Shown here in pieces: positions 56,955 through 64,000 of a stretch of DNA of 64,000 nt. Position 1 is the stretch's first letter. The number at the start of each line of letters is the position of its first letter. The notes beneath the pieces are model-generated. The model had not been told where the DNA came from. It made no database searches and saw only the letters and a program-made list of their open reading frames with translations. Location of the stretch: NCBI RefSeq assembly GCF_008085915.1, contig NZ_VSJK01000004.1:248001-312000 (forward strand), in the 5' to 3' direction. Source of the DNA: Oceaniovalibus sp. ACAM 378. Lineage in GTDB: Bacteria > Pseudomonadota > Alphaproteobacteria > Rhodobacterales > Rhodobacteraceae. Position numbers and translations under genes: made by a program.

Positions 56955-57463
56955 CCGGCGACCGAAACGATCCTGCCCTCGCCTACAACTTCGAGGTCGA
57001 ACTGGTGGACGCCCAGAGCGTCGGCGCGTTCCTCTCTCTCACCACCGGCGTGCCCTCCAAGGCGGGGTTCAGCGAGGTATCGGGACTCGAGGTCTCGATC
57101 GAACCCGAGAAGTACAAGGAAGGCGGCAACAACGGCACCGAGCTTGTGTTCCCCGGTGCGGCAAGCTGGTCGACGCTGAAACTGCGCCGCGGCGTGGTGA
57201 AAAGTTCCGACCTCTGGGACTGGCACATCGGCTTTATCGAGGGTCGCGGCGTGCGGCGCGACGGTGTCGTCACCCTGCTCGACCAGAACCGTGACGCCGT
57301 GCGCTCCTGGCGTTTTCTCAATGGCCTGCCGGTGAAGTGGCTGGGACCGAATTTCAACGCGATGGAGGCGGCGGTCGCGATTGAGGAGATCGAGATCGCG
57401 CATGAGGGCATCACCGGCACCGGCAGCCCCAACCTTGTCAGCGCCATCGGCGCCTTGTTCTGA
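56951..57463 (+). CDS. Inner tube protein 2 (Afp5-like)
   Basis: 170 aa tube-fold protein: NDPALAYNFEVELVDAQSVGAF, SEVSGLEVSIEPEKYKEGGNNG and the C-terminal LPVKWLGPNFNAMEAAVAIEEIEIAHEG. This resembles Afp5/Pvc5, the tube-initiating ring. ATG at 56951 overlaps the sheath 2 stop. The loop after strand two (about 35-45) is longer than in tube protein 1. Confidence 0.92.
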   Translation: MTGDRNDPALAYNFEVELVDAQSVGAFLSLTTGVPSKAGFSEVSGLEVSIEPEKYKEGGNNGTELVFPGAASWSTLKLRRGVVKSSDLWDWHIGFIEGRGVRRDGVVTLLDQNRDAVRSWRFLNGLPVKWLGPNFNAMEAAVAIEEIEIAHEGITGTGSPNLVSAIGALF

Positions 57464-57474
57464 AGGAGACCGCA

Positions 57475-57669
57475 ATGGACGACGTGCATGTCGAAACCCT
57501 GAACGTGGACATCACCGCCACCGATGGCGGCAGCCTGACCCCGGCGCAGGAGGCCCGCGTGCTGACGCTCGTCCGCCAGATTCTCGCTGACGACACCCGC
57601 AAGCGCCAACTCCAGAACGCCAACCGCAACCTCGGCCAGCCCGCCGACCGCACATTCGAGGGAGGCTGA
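57475..57669 (+). CDS. Small Afp6-like (DUF5908) protein
   Basis: 64 aa, acidic at the start and helical in the middle (TPAQEARVLTLVRQILADDTRKRQ). AAGGAGA directly upstream. Size and position between tube 2 and the LysM protein fit Afp6/Pvc6, a small protein of the baseplate region. Sequence alone gives little more. Confidence 0.75.
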   Translation: MDDVHVETLNVDITATDGGSLTPAQEARVLTLVRQILADDTRKRQLQNANRNLGQPADRTFEGG

Positions 57670-57672
57670 GCC

Positions 57673-58371
57673 ATGGTCCAGGCGCTTGCAAAGGCAGAAA
57701 TCCACAGGCTGAACCCCGACGGCACGCCTGCGGGCAAGTCGCTTACAGTGCAGTTCAATCCCAACGAATACACGCTGGTCAAGGGTGCCAAGATCGCCCA
57801 GATCCCGATTTTCGGCATCGACAGCCCGATCCTTCAATTCGTCGCCGGCACCTCGGAGACGATGAGTTTCGAGCTCTTCTTCGACTCCACCGAGGACGGC
57901 ACCGGGACCGAGGCCAAGCCGGTCACCAAACGCACGGATGAATTCTATGATCTGATCAAGATCGACGGCGAGACCCACGCGCCGCCGGTGGTGCTGTTTG
58001 CCTGGGGGGCTGATACCTTCCCCGGCCACCGCCGCCCCGACAGCCAAAGCCGCCACGGGTTCAAGGCGCTTGTGGAGCAGGTGCGCCAGCGCTTCACCTA
58101 TTTCTCCAGCCTTGGCGTGCCGCTCCGGGCAACGCTGAGCCTGACGCTGAGGGAGTACAAGACCCTTGACCAGCAGATCGCCGAACTGAACCTGCGCTCA
58201 CCCGACCACACCAAGGCCCATGTGGTGCAGACCGGCGAGACCATCACCCGCATTGCGCAGAAGACGGCGGGCGATCCGCGCTCCTGGCGGCGGATCGCCG
58301 AGGCCAACGCAATCGACGACCCATTCTCCCTCGCACCTGGCACGCAGCTTGCCGTGCCTCCGGAGGTATGA
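57673..58371 (+). CDS. LysM baseplate protein (Afp7/gp53-like)
   Basis: 232 aa. The first 165 residues match the tail-associated family that begins KAEIHRLNPDG and VQFNPNEYTL. A LysM domain covers about 183-230 (HVVQTGETITRIAQK, SWRRIAEANAID, LAPGTQLAVP). In Afp/PVC this protein caps the tube at the baseplate. GGAGGC upstream; ends three bases before the hub gene. Confidence 0.92.
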   Translation: MVQALAKAEIHRLNPDGTPAGKSLTVQFNPNEYTLVKGAKIAQIPIFGIDSPILQFVAGTSETMSFELFFDSTEDGTGTEAKPVTKRTDEFYDLIKIDGETHAPPVVLFAWGADTFPGHRRPDSQSRHGFKALVEQVRQRFTYFSSLGVPLRATLSLTLREYKTLDQQIAELNLRSPDHTKAHVVQTGETITRIAQKTAGDPRSWRRIAEANAIDDPFSLAPGTQLAVPPEV

Positions 58372-58374
58372 CCC

Positions 58375-59583
58375 ATGGCACCCCCGGCAAGCCCCACCCT
58401 GATCGAACTGGCGAAAACCAACGCCTCCTACTACGTGCCCACCTTCGAGCTGCGGGTGAAGGGCGCGCCGCTGCCGCGCAACGTGGTGCGGGACGTGGCC
58501 GAAGTCGTCTACGAGGACAACGTGGACAAGGTGGACGGCTTTCACCTTTCGCTTGCCAACTGGGACGCCACCGAGCGGCGGCCGAAATATGTCGGCCTGT
58601 CAAAGGACCGCCAGAACACCAAGGATGCAAAGCTGTTCTCACCCGGCAACGAGGTACAGCTTTTCATGGGCTATCAGGGCGATCTGACGCTGTTGATGAC
58701 CGGCTATATCACCATGCTGGATGTGGAATACCGCGAAGACGGGGCGACCGCCCTCACCGTGCACGGACTCAACGTGATCGACCGGCTGCGCCAGCGGCAA
58801 TTCACCTGGACCTGGCCCGATGACGGGGCAAAGACGATCCGCGACAGTGACGTCGCGCTCGCCCTCGCCCGCCCGGCGGACGACAAGAAGGGCCGCCCCG
58901 GACTTGGAATGCGGGTGCGCATCGACAAGGGCGCGCGGGATCGCGAGCCTCCCGTGGACCACATCATGATGAACAACGAAGTGCCCATCGTCTTCCTGCT
59001 CGAGCGGGCCCGGCGGCGCGGCTATGAGGTGACCATCGACGAAGAGATCCAGCCCAGCGGGAAGTCGGAGCAGATCCTGTATTTCGGCCCGACGATCTCG
59101 CTCAAGGACGTGAGTTACGTTCTGGAATGGGGCAAGTCGCTCACCAGCTTCAAACCGGTCTTTTCCTCGGCCAAGCAGCTCTACGCCGTCACCGTCACCG
59201 GCTGGGACCGGCGCAAGAAGGCGAAGATCTCCGAGCGGGTCACGCTGGATTCGATGGACCCGGTCGATCTGCCGAACAAGGACCTGATCGAGCCCGCGCG
59301 AGTGGCAAACCGCGAGGACGTGATCACCGACCATCCGGTGAAATCCAAGGAAGAAGCCAAGCGCCATGCCACCGACATCCTGCGCGAGCAGCAGCACCAG
59401 ATGATCACCGCCGCCGGCGAGACGGTGGGGCTGGTGGATCTGCGCGCCGGCCGCGTGGTCGCCATTCGCGGCACCGGCGTCCCCTTCGACGGCAAGTACT
59501 TTGTGACGGGCACAAGGCACACGATCGGCATCAACGGCTACCGCACCCGGTTCCAGGCACGCCGCATCAACCCGGAAACATGA
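58375..59583 (+). CDS. Baseplate hub protein (gpD/gp27-like part of Afp8)
   Basis: 402 aa of the phage late control D/VgrG N-terminal family: PTFELRVKGAPLPRNVVRDV at the start, DGATALTVHGLNVIDRLRQRQ near 125, and a C-terminal barrel with AGRVVAIRGTGVPFDGKYFVTGTRHTIG. In Afp8/Pvc8 this part is fused to the OB-fold spike; here the spike follows as its own gene after ten bases. It forms the trimeric adaptor between the sixfold tube and threefold spike. Confidence 0.9.
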   Translation: MAPPASPTLIELAKTNASYYVPTFELRVKGAPLPRNVVRDVAEVVYEDNVDKVDGFHLSLANWDATERRPKYVGLSKDRQNTKDAKLFSPGNEVQLFMGYQGDLTLLMTGYITMLDVEYREDGATALTVHGLNVIDRLRQRQFTWTWPDDGAKTIRDSDVALALARPADDKKGRPGLGMRVRIDKGARDREPPVDHIMMNNEVPIVFLLERARRRGYEVTIDEEIQPSGKSEQILYFGPTISLKDVSYVLEWGKSLTSFKPVFSSAKQLYAVTVTGWDRRKKAKISERVTLDSMDPVDLPNKDLIEPARVANREDVITDHPVKSKEEAKRHATDILREQQHQMITAAGETVGLVDLRAGRVVAIRGTGVPFDGKYFVTGTRHTIGINGYRTRFQARRINPET

Positions 59584-59593
59584 GAGGACCGCC

Positions 59594-60130
59594 ATGAAAC
59601 GCTCTGACGCACAACGCCCCCGAATGTCCGGACAGACGATTGCCACGGTGGTGTCGCTTGATGATCCGGATGGCGAGGGCAAGGTCCTGCTGGAATTGCA
59701 GACGCAGGAGGGCCGCAGCGTGCTCGCCTGGGCGCCGGTTGTCACACCCATGGCCGGAAACGGCCGCGGCTTGTGGGCAATGCCGGAAGAAGGCGACGAG
59801 GTCCTCTGCGGCTTTCTCTACGGCGACCCCGAGCATCCTTACATGTTGGGTGCGCTCTACAACGGGAAGGACAAGCCGCCCTCGACCTCCTACCGCGAGC
59901 GGCGCTGGTCGTCGCTGGTGCATCCCGGTTTCCGGATGCTCGACAAGGAGGGGGAGAAGGGCGACTTCGGCGCCGTCGTGATCGAGGATCATTACGGCAA
60001 CCGGATCACCCTTTCCAACGGCAAGATCACCGTCAGTTCGGTCTGCCTCGTGGAGTTCAAGGCCGAGATGTTCTCTTTCTCGGGGTCCGGCTGGCGCCGT
60101 GTCATGACCCCCAACAACAACCCGCTCTGA
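59594..60130 (+). CDS. Spike protein with gp5/VgrG-type OB-fold
   Basis: 178 aa. The OB-fold covers about 14-95 (IATVVSLDDPDGEGKVLLELQ, AWAPVVTPMAGNGRGLWAMPEEGDEVLCGFLYGDPEHPYMLGALYNGKDKPP), the gp5 N-terminal pattern. A short beta-repeat-like part follows (FGAVVIEDHYGNRITLSNGKITVSS). There is no long needle and no PAAR tip within it. It sits on the hub at the piercing end. Confidence 0.92.
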   Translation: MKRSDAQRPRMSGQTIATVVSLDDPDGEGKVLLELQTQEGRSVLAWAPVVTPMAGNGRGLWAMPEEGDEVLCGFLYGDPEHPYMLGALYNGKDKPPSTSYRERRWSSLVHPGFRMLDKEGEKGDFGAVVIEDHYGNRITLSNGKITVSSVCLVEFKAEMFSFSGSGWRRVMTPNNNPL

Positions 60131-60140
60131 GGTACGATCC

Positions 60141-60896
60141 ATGGCAACCAAGGAGATCCCCATCGAGGCCGACCTTCAGGAACTCCTGAAGATCCCGAGC
60201 TGCGATCTCCTGCGGCTGAACCGGCCAAAGCCGCTTTCGGTACAGATGCCGGGCGGTCCCAAGGTGCAGGCGTTCGCGGATATCTCGAAGGGGATTCCGA
60301 CCGATTGCTCCTTCGCGCTGTCGATCTCGCTTCAGATCGCCCCGTTCCTGATGTCGACGCATTGTCTGGTCCAGATTCTGGCCATGCTCGAGGCCGTCAA
60401 GAGCGTTGTCGAGGATCTCCCCATCCCGTCCTTCGAAACTCTGGAAAAGTTCTTCAAGGCGGCGGACGGGATCGCCGATTGCGTACTGGCCTTTACGCCG
60501 CTGGGCCTTTTCGATTTCATCCGTGACCTTCTGCTTCTCATCATCAAGTTCCTCAAATGTTTCATCGGCGCGATGAAATCGATGATCGAAACACTCGGCG
60601 GGCTGACGATAAAGATCGGCGAGGCCGAGGCGCTTGGCAATGACGAGTTGAAACAACTGTACGAATGCGCCCGCGAGAACGCGGCGAATTCCAACCAGAC
60701 CCTGCAGGACGGGCTGGGACCGGTCGTGAACCTTATCGATCTAGTGAAACCCCTTCTGGAAATTGCCGGAATCCCTGTCGAGGTGGAGTTGCCAGCAGCC
60801 GCCGACCCGGAAGACCTGGAGGCGATGACCGAGGCAATCCAAAAGATCGAGGACATCGTCGTGCTGCTTGAACAGGTGGTGGAGACAATCCCATGA
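60141..60896 (+). CDS. Unknown helical protein in the eCIS baseplate block
   Basis: 251 aa, mostly helical. A hydrophobic stretch at about 114-145 (CVLAFTPLGLFDFIRDLLLLII then KFLKCFIGAM) is long enough to enter a membrane, and at least six cysteines are spread through it. The end is acidic and heptad-like (EDLEAMTEAIQKIEDIVVLLEQVVE). No signal peptide and no family recognised. It lies between spike and gp25, overlapping the gp25 start, so it is made with the baseplate. A chaperone, tip-associated membrane-active protein or cargo adaptor are all possible. Confidence 0.7.
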   Translation: MATKEIPIEADLQELLKIPSCDLLRLNRPKPLSVQMPGGPKVQAFADISKGIPTDCSFALSISLQIAPFLMSTHCLVQILAMLEAVKSVVEDLPIPSFETLEKFFKAADGIADCVLAFTPLGLFDFIRDLLLLIIKFLKCFIGAMKSMIETLGGLTIKIGEAEALGNDELKQLYECARENAANSNQTLQDGLGPVVNLIDLVKPLLEIAGIPVEVELPAAADPEDLEAMTEAIQKIEDIVVLLEQVVETIP

Positions 60897-61306
60897 GACA
60901 ATCCCCCGACATCCGTCCTTTTCTGGGCCGCGGCACCGCGGTTCCGTTCCGCCCCAACACCCGCGGCGGCTTGGACCTCGTGAGTGGTCCCGCGCTGGTG
61001 GAGCAGTCGATCTGGATCATCCTCACGACGCCGCGCGGCTCGGTCGAGATGGAACCACGCTTTGGCTGCGGCATCCACGGGCTGGTGTTCTCTGACAACA
61101 CAGCCGCCGCCCGCGCCATCATCGCCCAGCAGGTGGCCGAGGCGCTGACCGAATGGGAGGCCCGGATCGACCTCATCGACCTCCGCGTGTCCGAAGGGAC
61201 CGAACCCACCGAGATCCGGATCGAGATCGACTATCGGCTGCGCTCCAACAACGCCTTTTTCAACCTGGTTTACCCCTTCTATGTGCGCGAAGGACGCGAT
61301 CTGTGA
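60893..61306 (+). CDS. Baseplate wedge protein (gp25/GPW, Afp9-like)
   Basis: 137 aa with the gp25 core: the EPR motif Glu54-Pro55-Arg56 in VEMEPRFGCGIHGLVF, and the C-terminal DYRLRSNNAFFNLVYPFYV. ATG at 60893 overlaps the upstream stop. The family forms the baseplate wedge that starts sheath assembly. Confidence 0.93.
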   Translation: MRQSPDIRPFLGRGTAVPFRPNTRGGLDLVSGPALVEQSIWIILTTPRGSVEMEPRFGCGIHGLVFSDNTAAARAIIAQQVAEALTEWEARIDLIDLRVSEGTEPTEIRIEIDYRLRSNNAFFNLVYPFYVREGRDL

Positions 61307-63312
61307 TGGTCCTCAAAGCCCCCGACCTCGACGACCGCCGCTATGACGACCTGCTGGAGGAGGTCCGCACCCTGATGCCGCGCTATGCGCCGGAGCAGAC
61401 CGACCTCACCGACAGCCAGCCCGCGATCCTCATCGCCAAACTCTTTTGCTGGATGACGGACCTGACGCTCTACCGGGTCAATCGCATCCCCGAGCGGGCC
61501 TACGTCAAATTCCTCGAACTGATCGACGTGACGCCGAAGCCCGCGAGCCCTGCCCGCACCGAGCTGAGCTTCACGCCCGCCCGGCAGGATGTTCCGGATA
61601 TCGTGGTGCCCGCAGGCACTCAGGTCGCCGCTGCGGCAGACGAAGACGGGCCGATCCTGTTCGAGACGCTGGAGCCTCTGAGCGTGGTGGCAACGCCGCT
61701 TGTCGAGGTGCAGGTCTATGACGGTTTCGGCTATCGGATCGCCACCACCCGCGCCCGGGCCGAGGGCCAGACCATCGACCCTTTCGGCCCGCTCGCCCGC
61801 GACGGTTCTGCGCTTTTGCTGGGTTTCCAGCCCACCGCCGATTTCACCGCTCAGGACATCTCGTTGCTGATCCGCCTGCCCCGGAACGAGCGCCCGCCCA
61901 CGCCGCTGAGCTGTAACGTGGCGATCGATCCGCTTCCGGCGGACCTTGTCTGGGAAGTGCGCAACGCGACCGGATGGGAGCCGATTTCCACCATCCGCGA
62001 CAACAGCCGCGCGTTTACTCAGGACGGCTATGTCCGCATCGCCGGCCCCGGCACAGTGGCACGTCAGGCCATCGTCGGAGAGGTGCAGACACCGCTCTAC
62101 TGGCTGCGCTGCCGCCTCCAGCGCGGGGCCTACGAACGCCCGCCACGCCTCGACTCGGTGCTGATCAACACTGTGCCCGCGCATCAGGCCTCCACCGCGA
62201 CCGAAGAATTCCTTGGCCGCAGCGATGGCCGACCCGACCAGAGCTTCACACTGGCCAACCTCCCCGTGGTGCCGCGCGACAGACCGATGAAGCTGCTTAC
62301 GCCGGACGGCGTGGCGATTTCAGTCCCCAGTCTTCGGCTGGAGGTGGATGAGGGTCAGGGATTTGTACCATGGCAGGAGGTGCCCGACTTCCTTGCCAGC
62401 GGCCCCGACGATCGCCATTTCACGCTGAACCATGGCACCGGCCTCGTGACCCTCGGGGACAACCGGCGCGGACGCATTCCCATAGCGGTGGGCGGCGGAG
62501 AAATCGTCGCGCAGGAGTATTTCTGGGGCGGCGGTCGGCGCGGCAACCTTGCCGCCGGAACCGTGACCCAGATCCAGAGCTTCGTTGCCGGGATCGAGGA
62601 GGTCACGAACCCGTTCGCCGCCGAGGGCGGTGCCGAAGAGGAGCCGGTGGAGGACGTGAAGCGCCGTGCCGCCGCCGAGATCGCCAGCAATGGCCGCGCC
62701 GTAACCGCCGCCGATTTCGAGACCCGGGCGCTCTCTACCCCCGGCGCCCGCATCCGCCGCGCCCATGCCGTGGCACGCTTTCATCCGCAGTTCCCGGGGG
62801 CCGAGGTGCCCGGCGTGGTGACAGTCATCGTCGTGCCCGATGGCGACGGCCCCGCGCCGATGCCAAGTGCCTCGACCCTGACGCTTGTCTGCAAGCATCT
62901 GGATACCGTACGCCTCATGACCTCCGAGGTTCACGTTGCCCCGCCGCGCTACCGCGAGGTCCGTGTGGCGGTGACGGTAGAGGCCCGGCCGGACGCCGAT
63001 GCCGCCGAGGTCCGGCGGCTGGTGGAACAGCGGCTCGACAGTTTCTTCCACCCGCTCGAGGGCGGCCTGAACCCGGCCACGGGCGATCCCGGCGCAGGCG
63101 GCCTGCCGTTCGGCGCGACGATATTCGTCTCGGACCTGTTTCAGCTCATCCTCGCCACCGATGGCGTGGCCCGACTCGCCGATGGCCAGATGGAGGTCCG
63201 CGTCGATGGCGAGGCCAGCCAGTTCTGCCGGGATATCCCGCTCTGCCCAAACGAGTTGACCTGCGCGAAGGGCCATGACGTCACTGTCCGGTTCCGGGGG
63301 AACGGGTCATGA
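61306..63312 (+). CDS. Baseplate J family protein (Afp11-like)
   Basis: 668 aa. N-terminal part with DLTDSQPAILIAKLFCWMTDLTLYRVNRIPERAYVKFLELIDV, typical of eCIS J proteins, a middle part with NPFAAEGGAEEEPVEDVKRRAAAEI near 490, then AVTAADFETRALSTPGARIRRAHAVA of the J domain. The start ATG at 61306 shares its first base with the gp25 stop (TGATG). It forms the wedge arms of the baseplate. Confidence 0.92.
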   Translation: MVLKAPDLDDRRYDDLLEEVRTLMPRYAPEQTDLTDSQPAILIAKLFCWMTDLTLYRVNRIPERAYVKFLELIDVTPKPASPARTELSFTPARQDVPDIVVPAGTQVAAAADEDGPILFETLEPLSVVATPLVEVQVYDGFGYRIATTRARAEGQTIDPFGPLARDGSALLLGFQPTADFTAQDISLLIRLPRNERPPTPLSCNVAIDPLPADLVWEVRNATGWEPISTIRDNSRAFTQDGYVRIAGPGTVARQAIVGEVQTPLYWLRCRLQRGAYERPPRLDSVLINTVPAHQASTATEEFLGRSDGRPDQSFTLANLPVVPRDRPMKLLTPDGVAISVPSLRLEVDEGQGFVPWQEVPDFLASGPDDRHFTLNHGTGLVTLGDNRRGRIPIAVGGGEIVAQEYFWGGGRRGNLAAGTVTQIQSFVAGIEEVTNPFAAEGGAEEEPVEDVKRRAAAEIASNGRAVTAADFETRALSTPGARIRRAHAVARFHPQFPGAEVPGVVTVIVVPDGDGPAPMPSASTLTLVCKHLDTVRLMTSEVHVAPPRYREVRVAVTVEARPDADAAEVRRLVEQRLDSFFHPLEGGLNPATGDPGAGGLPFGATIFVSDLFQLILATDGVARLADGQMEVRVDGEASQFCRDIPLCPNELTCAKGHDVTVRFRGNGS

Positions 63313-64000
63313 CCGCGGGGCTGGATATCGTCCGCCGTCTGGTGCTGGATGCCCGGCTGGGCTGGCCCGCAGCGGCCAGCTTCGAGATCGCCGTGGGCGA
63401 TGAGATCCGCCTCGCCGATCACCCCGTCGCCCCCGACCCCATTGCCGACCCCTCTAACCGGCTCGGCGGGCTCTCCGGGCCGATTTGGGCCGCCGTCTTT
63501 CGCGCCGGCGCTCTGGTGATCCTCGACAAGGAAGGCGCGAGGCTCCTCGCCTTCGATCCCTGCGACGAGGCATTCCATCCTTTCGCGTGTTTCCATGGCC
63601 CCGGCTCTAGCATCGGTGCGTTGCGCGGCGCGCGTGGCCTTGCGGTGGATGCCGCCGGTCGGCTCGTGATCGCGGACACCGGCAACAGACGGGTGCAGGT
63701 CTACGATCCGCGTCTCTCTCGGATCACGCAGGTGATCGGACCGTTCCGCGCCGAGGCCGGGGCACTTGTGCCGGTGTCGCCCGCCCCTGAGCTGGACCCT
63801 GACGGTCTGCCCACCGGTGCCCTGACCTATCCGACCGGCACTTGGGAGCCGACGGCGGCCCTGCCCCGGACGGGCGCGATGCTCTGGGTGGCCGACCGGG
63901 CCGGGCAGGCAATTCACCGGATCGACCCGATGGGCCGCCCCGCAGGTCAGCTTGACGCCGACGATCCGGCGGGGCGGCCGCTTGGCGCACCGGTGGCCCT
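63309..64000 (+). CDS. NHL-repeat protein of the eCIS operon, 3'-incomplete
   Basis: About 230 codons seen from ATG at 63309, which overlaps the J stop (ATGA). NHL/beta-propeller signatures are visible: RGLAVDAAGRLVIADTGNRRVQVYD (about 103-127) and AMLWVADRAGQAIHRIDPMGR (about 195-215). The frame is open to the window edge. Such propeller proteins follow J in some tail and eCIS loci and may be a fibre or baseplate-peripheral part; the role here is inferred from place only. Confidence 0.8.
   Translation, partial: MTAGLDIVRRLVLDARLGWPAAASFEIAVGDEIRLADHPVAPDPIADPSNRLGGLSGPIWAAVFRAGALVILDKEGARLLAFDPCDEAFHPFACFHGPGSSIGALRGARGLAVDAAGRLVIADTGNRRVQVYDPRLSRITQVIGPFRAEAGALVPVSPAPELDPDGLPTGALTYPTGTWEPTAALPRTGAMLWVADRAGQAIHRIDPMGRPAGQLDADDPAGRPLGAPVA

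Noticed and set aside
50419-63312. Prophage or type VI secretion as explanation for the contractile genes
   Set aside because: No capsid, portal, terminase, integrase, lysis or TssJLM/ClpV genes seen, and DUF4255, LysM cap and multiple sheath genes are eCIS traits; cannot be closed because the locus leaves the window.

Overview
The window reads as high-GC alphaproteobacterial chromosome, most likely Rhodobacteraceae (roseobacter type). This is inferred from the gene mix: two TRAP transporters, a malonate operon, an N-type ATPase, an FNR-type promoter and an Mla/MCE lipid transporter. The codon style is G/C-ending and ATGA-type start/stop overlaps are frequent. No rRNA, tRNA, CRISPR array or intact insertion sequence was seen.

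Layout. 1-1828: 3'-incomplete PAS sensor histidine kinase. 2454-6221: osmoprotectant ABC transporter in the order osmF-yehY-yehX-yehW. 6708-10096: DJ-1/Hsp31-like protein, CurA-like reductase and AI-2E family membrane protein. 10124-14388: MCE (Mla-type) transporter of permease, ATPase, MCE protein and lipoprotein. 14541-23840: one long minus-strand block of a 43-codon ORF, carbamate kinase, HdeD-like protein, SDR, then nine N-ATPase genes (atpDCQRBEFAG) and a truncated CBS-domain gene. A well-placed FNR/FixK-type box at 23971-23984 probably drives it, and a decayed baeRF-like gene sits on the other side of that box. 24416-28373: triheme cytochrome c, 2Fe-2S subunit and molybdenum hydroxylase forming a periplasmic dehydrogenase. 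28432-33036: enolase-superfamily enzyme and a TRAP transporter. 33064-39591: GntR regulator (MatR-like) divergent from a malonate uptake and catabolism operon (matPQMAB-like). 39758-43524: thymidine kinase, ModE-like regulator, AGE-family isomerase and FAD monooxygenase. 44015-47964: spermidine/putrescine-type ABC transporter.

48931-64000 (runs off the end): an extracellular contractile injection system (eCIS; Afp/PVC/tailocin relative). Behind a LuxR-type regulator with a degenerate receiver and a palindrome-rich leader lie, on one strand with gaps of 0-24 bases, a receiver-like protein, DUF4255 cap protein, carboxypeptidase-regulatory-like protein, sheath, tube, second sheath, second tube, Afp6-like small protein, LysM baseplate protein, hub, separate OB-fold spike, an unknown hydrophobic helical protein, gp25, baseplate J and an NHL-repeat protein. 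This is the strongest candidate for a poorly described system. Its unusual points are a hub and spike encoded by separate genes, two sheath/tube pairs, an unassigned hydrophobic protein inside the baseplate block, and a beta module apparently shared by three proteins.

The metabolic part fits a marine-type heterotroph taking up osmolytes, polyamines, malonate and other carboxylates, with an oxygen-responsive block coupling carbamoyl-phosphate-derived ATP to an ion-pumping ATPase.
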